This document shows positions 61,053 through 64,000 of a stretch of DNA of 64,000 nucleotides, piece by piece; the first letter of the stretch is position 1; every line of letters begins with the position of its first letter. The translations under genes and the position numbers were made by a program. This DNA comes from Pyrenophora tritici-repentis (Eukaryota; Ascomycota; Dothideomycetes; Pleosporales; Pleosporaceae), in assembly GCF_003171515.1 (NCBI RefSeq), contig NC_089395.1, forward strand, positions 1,240,001-1,304,000. Reading direction: 5' to 3'. Below the pieces are notes generated by a model. It did no database searches, was not told where the DNA came from, and was given only the letters and a program-made list of their open reading frames with translations.

Positions 61053-63319
61053 ATGTCCTTTAACAACGGTTACCCCGACCAGTTCCCCCAGGGCCAGCCC
61101 CAGGGTGACATGAACAACCCGACCCCGCAGCCCGGCGACATGGGCCAGCCTATGGACACTTCTGGTAACGGTTTCCCACCACAGGGAAACATGGGCCCTC
61201 CCGGCAGCGCTGGCGGCGATGGTCAAGGCCAGGGCGCCGGCAAGACCACTCTCTGGTGAGTTTCCCACGTGCGCGCGGGGTGATGAGCAAAATTTTGGCG
61301 GCCAGTCCCGTTCTAACAGGGTACAGGATGGGTGAGCTCGAGCCGTGGATCGACGAGAACTTTGTGCGCAGCATTTGGTACAACATGGGCGAGACCGTCA
61401 ATGTCAAGATGATCCGCGACAAGTTCTCCGGGTAAGCATAGATATCTCACACGGAAAAAGTCTCCAGGCTAACTACCGCATAGCAGCAATGCTGGATATT
61501 GCTTCGTTGACTTTGCTAGCCCTGATGCTGCAGCCAAGGCACTCAGCCTCAATGGCTCACTGATTCCCAACTCGAACCGCCCCTTCAAGCTGAACTGGGC
61601 CTCTGGAGGTGGTCTTGCTGACAGGAGGCAAGTGTCCCAAGTCTCGAAATACAAGCACATGGCTAATGAGTCGAACAGCCGAGACGAGCGTGGCCCCGAA
61701 TTTAGCGTATTCGTTGGAGACTTGGGCCCGGAGGTCACCGAGTTCGTCCTCGTCCAACTTTTCCAGAACAAGTACGCGTCCACCAAGTCCGCCAAGATCA
61801 TGTCCGATCCCATCAGCGGCATGTCGCGCGGCTACGGATTCGTTCGCTTCGCCAGCGAAGATGACCAACAGAAGGCTCTCACCGAGATGCAGGGCGTCTA
61901 CTGCGGCAACCGCCCAATGCGCATCTCCACCGCTACTCCCAAGAACAAGAGCGGTGGCCCCGGCGGTCCCGGTGGAATGGGCATGCCCCAAGGTGGCGGC
62001 GGCCCTGGCATGGGCATGTACTCGATGAACGCTCCCCCAATGGGAGGCTACTACGGCACTCCTCAGCCTATGAACCAGTTCACTGACCCCAACAACACTA
62101 CCGTCTTTGTCGGCGGTCTCTCTGGCTATGTCACCGAGGATGAGCTTCGATCCTTTTTCCAAGGCTTCGGTGAGATTACCTATGTCAAGATTCCTCCAGG
62201 CAAGGGATGCGGCTTCGTCCAGTTTGTGCAGCGCCATGCCGCAGAAATGGCCATCAACCAGATGCAAGGCTACCCGATCGGCAACTCTCGCGTCCGTCTG
62301 AGTTGGGGTCGCTCACAGAACAACTCGGGCCCGGCTGGCACCCCTTACCGCCCTGCACCACCTCCACCTGTGCCATTCGGTCCCGGAATGGGCATGCCTC
62401 CACAACACCCCTATGGCGGCGCTGGCGGTTACGGTCCTATGATGAAGGTAAGTCCTTAATCAATCTCGGGTGGCACAACATGCTGCCAAGGCCACTGCGC
62501 TTGTCAACATGCGTCACCTAGCCCTCCTCCACACATTGGCAATACTGACTTTGCTACAGTAAGCGCACTCTTTCCCTCTGTATTGCTCGCATGGCGCTTC
62601 ATCCATGATTCCTCTCCGTTGGCTTACTGCAATGACCCCTTTCATGACTCGGCATAATGAATTTCGAGCGTTTTTGGTCTTTACTATAACGGGCGGTTCT
62701 CCAAAAGTTCTCGACTTCTTCTGACGACACCAATCTTGCTGGAGGGCCATAGAAGGGAGTCTTTGTATAACAGGCCATCACTTCTGCCATTCGGATTTTT
62801 CTTTCTGAGCGTGCTACTCTCTTTTAGGGAGCATTTGGGATGTAGCTAGTCATGCATGGGTCGGATGCTGCTTTCTGTCAACTGCCTTATTTTCACGAAT
62901 GTGCGCTGCTACAAGCAGGATTGGCTAACATTCCAATCACACGAGTCTTTTATTTTTTTGTGGATTTTGTTGCGTGCTTGCTTGCTTTGTTGATTCTGAA
63001 CTTCTGCTCCAAGTGCATCCTAGCATTTCATTGCCGAGTTTTGTTAGCATGGTTACCAGCCTTTCTAGTATATTGGTGGACACGATGCTAACGTCTGTGT
63101 TGCAGCTTCAACGCCCAGTCTGGGATGCCTTCACCATATTCGCCCACGACGAATAACCCTGCCGGCGGTCAAGCCAAGGGCGGACAGAACAGTAACCCTG
63201 TTGGTCCCGGCGCGTACAGTGGTTACATGTCACCTCAGTCAGCCGGCCCCAACAACCCTGGATACGGAACCTCCGACTTCAACTCGGCCTTTTCACAGCA
63301 GCTGCCTTCCCAGCAGTAG
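61053..63319 (+). CDS. Three-RRM RNA-binding protein, Csx1/Nam8-type
   Basis: Likely post-transcriptional mRNA regulator or splicing factor (Csx1, Nam8/Ngr1 group). Exons: 61053-61255, 61327-61431, 61484-61627 and 61679-62447, then a terminal exon from about 63106. Intron 3 (61628-61678) is GC-AG with donor GCAAGT. Intron 2 ends in a TAGCAG tandem acceptor. A Gln/Pro/Gly-rich N-terminus is followed by RRM1 (about 67-150; LWMGELEPWIDENFV, NAGYCFVDF), RRM2 (about 158-240; FSVFVGDLGPEV, GYGFVRF) and RRM3 (about 290-360; VFVGGLSGYV, CGFVQF). The C-terminal splicing is uncertain: a possible 37-nt exon (62522-62558, reading PPPHIGNTDFAT) and the last exon (FNAQSGMPSPYSP) both need an incoming phase that exon 4 does not give. 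Retaining the intron stops shortly after 62447. Confidence 0.85.
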
Positions 63320-63841
63320 TGGGTTCACAATCCACGTCGGTTATACCTATGTCATGTACTCTTTGCCGCTTTAGCATGGAGTTTGGGAGTTTGACTTCAT
63401 GTAACACTGCACGGATGCCCATATCGGTACTCAAATGTGCACTTCTTTAGCAAGGCGTCTGGCGAGTGCGGCTATATGGTATAGCGAGCCACAGAACAGG
63501 CGTTTGGACGACGGTGTTTCTTTCTGCTGTGTTAAGCGCGCAACAGGGCTCATGGCAAAGACGCCCGTCTCTAGAGTCAGTGCGTGTCTTGGATTTCGAG
63601 TTTGGATTTCAAGCCTCTAAAAATGTAACGGAAAAGTTAGATCGAAAAGGCGAACGAGTCGCCACTAAAACGACCATGGTATTTACGCGTCATGAGATTG
63701 TATATCAATGCTATCACTATATTCATACCAAAATGCGAACATGTGCCTCGTTGATGATAGTGCAAGTGCATGCGAGGCTCTTACAGATACAGATCGCTCA
63801 ACATGTTCAGGAGCCATCATGTTGAAGCGCTATGACGTGGT
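63320..63841. other. Convergent 3' intergenic region
   Basis: 3' UTRs of the RRM gene and of the partial gene at the right edge. ORFs 63435-63620 and 63466-63825 are not supported. Confidence 0.5.
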
Positions 63842-64000
63842 CTAGGCAATCGTACCTTCTTCATCGCAAACCCTTCGGCGTGCCCCTCCGCCGGGCAGTC
63901 CGATCCAATGATTCTCTGTCATCCTCTCAAACTCCTCGCCGGAGCAACCGCAAATTGCTTGTTGAACTTTTGGATCTAAACAGCAACAATTGCACGCCTG
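63842..64000 (-). CDS. C-terminus of Cys-rich protein (partial at window edge)
   Basis: On the minus strand, 52 codons followed by TAG (63844-63842) run off the right edge. The frame reads ACNCCCLDPKVQQAICGC, then a Glu/Arg segment and a Gly-Gly-rich end (GLPGGGARRR). Seven Cys in about 30 residues suggest metal binding or a disulfide-rich domain. No start is in view and the family is unknown. Confidence 0.5.
   Translation of the reverse strand, partial: QACNCCCLDPKVQQAICGCSGEEFERMTENHWIGLPGGGARRRVCDEEGTIA

Overview
The window looks like a chromosomal segment from a filamentous ascomycete, most likely Pleosporales (Dothideomycetes). The basis is: short GT-AG introns (44-105 bp) with CTAAC-type branch sites, a DHN-melanin scytalone dehydratase, a single-chain fungal urease, a HET-domain gene, a Csx1/Nam8-type RNA-binding protein, and a load of fungal hAT, Copia and LINE elements. 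The genus cannot be fixed from sequence alone.

Layout. 1-6691: the 3' part of a hAT element (family A), then a composite hAT (family C) in which a full copy is preceded by a 1348-bp inverted copy of its own 3' half. 6692-11880: gene-poor, decayed sequence with one convincing small secreted-protein gene (10164-10438). 11881-15698: a predicted secreted or membrane protein gene whose 3' end is split by a complete hAT (family B, 11922-15062, perfect 8-bp target duplication). 16807-25838: a 5'-truncated LINE (14-bp target duplication) with a full-length Copia element nested in it (identical 170-bp LTRs, 5-bp duplication). 26174-33700: orphan genes and a minus-strand locus of decayed, frameshifted genes, one carrying a MITE. 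33874-34001: a 128-bp hAT-type hairpin MITE. 34335-39927: a divergent pair, a two-domain alpha-oxoamine synthase (LCB2-like plus LCB1-like halves in one chain) and a CYP52-like P450, suggesting a small lipid-derived metabolite or sphingoid-like pathway. 40760-51137: conserved genes, namely a 1380-aa Ser-rich protein with two C-terminal membrane segments, an uncharacterised 456-aa protein, and urease (six exons, 839 aa). 51875-56787: a HET-domain gene whose 3' end is interrupted by a complete second copy of hAT family A (52007-55138, 8-bp target duplication). 56938-64000: an orphan ORF, scytalone dehydratase, the three-RRM protein, and the C-terminus of a Cys-rich protein running off the right edge.

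How it fits together. The right half is ordinary conserved gene space; the left half is a transposon-rich accessory compartment. Two transposons landed inside 3' coding ends, and in both cases removing the element plus one target duplication gives back an open frame. No target duplication or repeat shows obvious repeat-induced mutation: the two family A copies are base-for-base colinear, with identical ORFs. Several dead frames carry +/-1 indels in homopolymer runs, so decay and sequencing error both need to be considered there.
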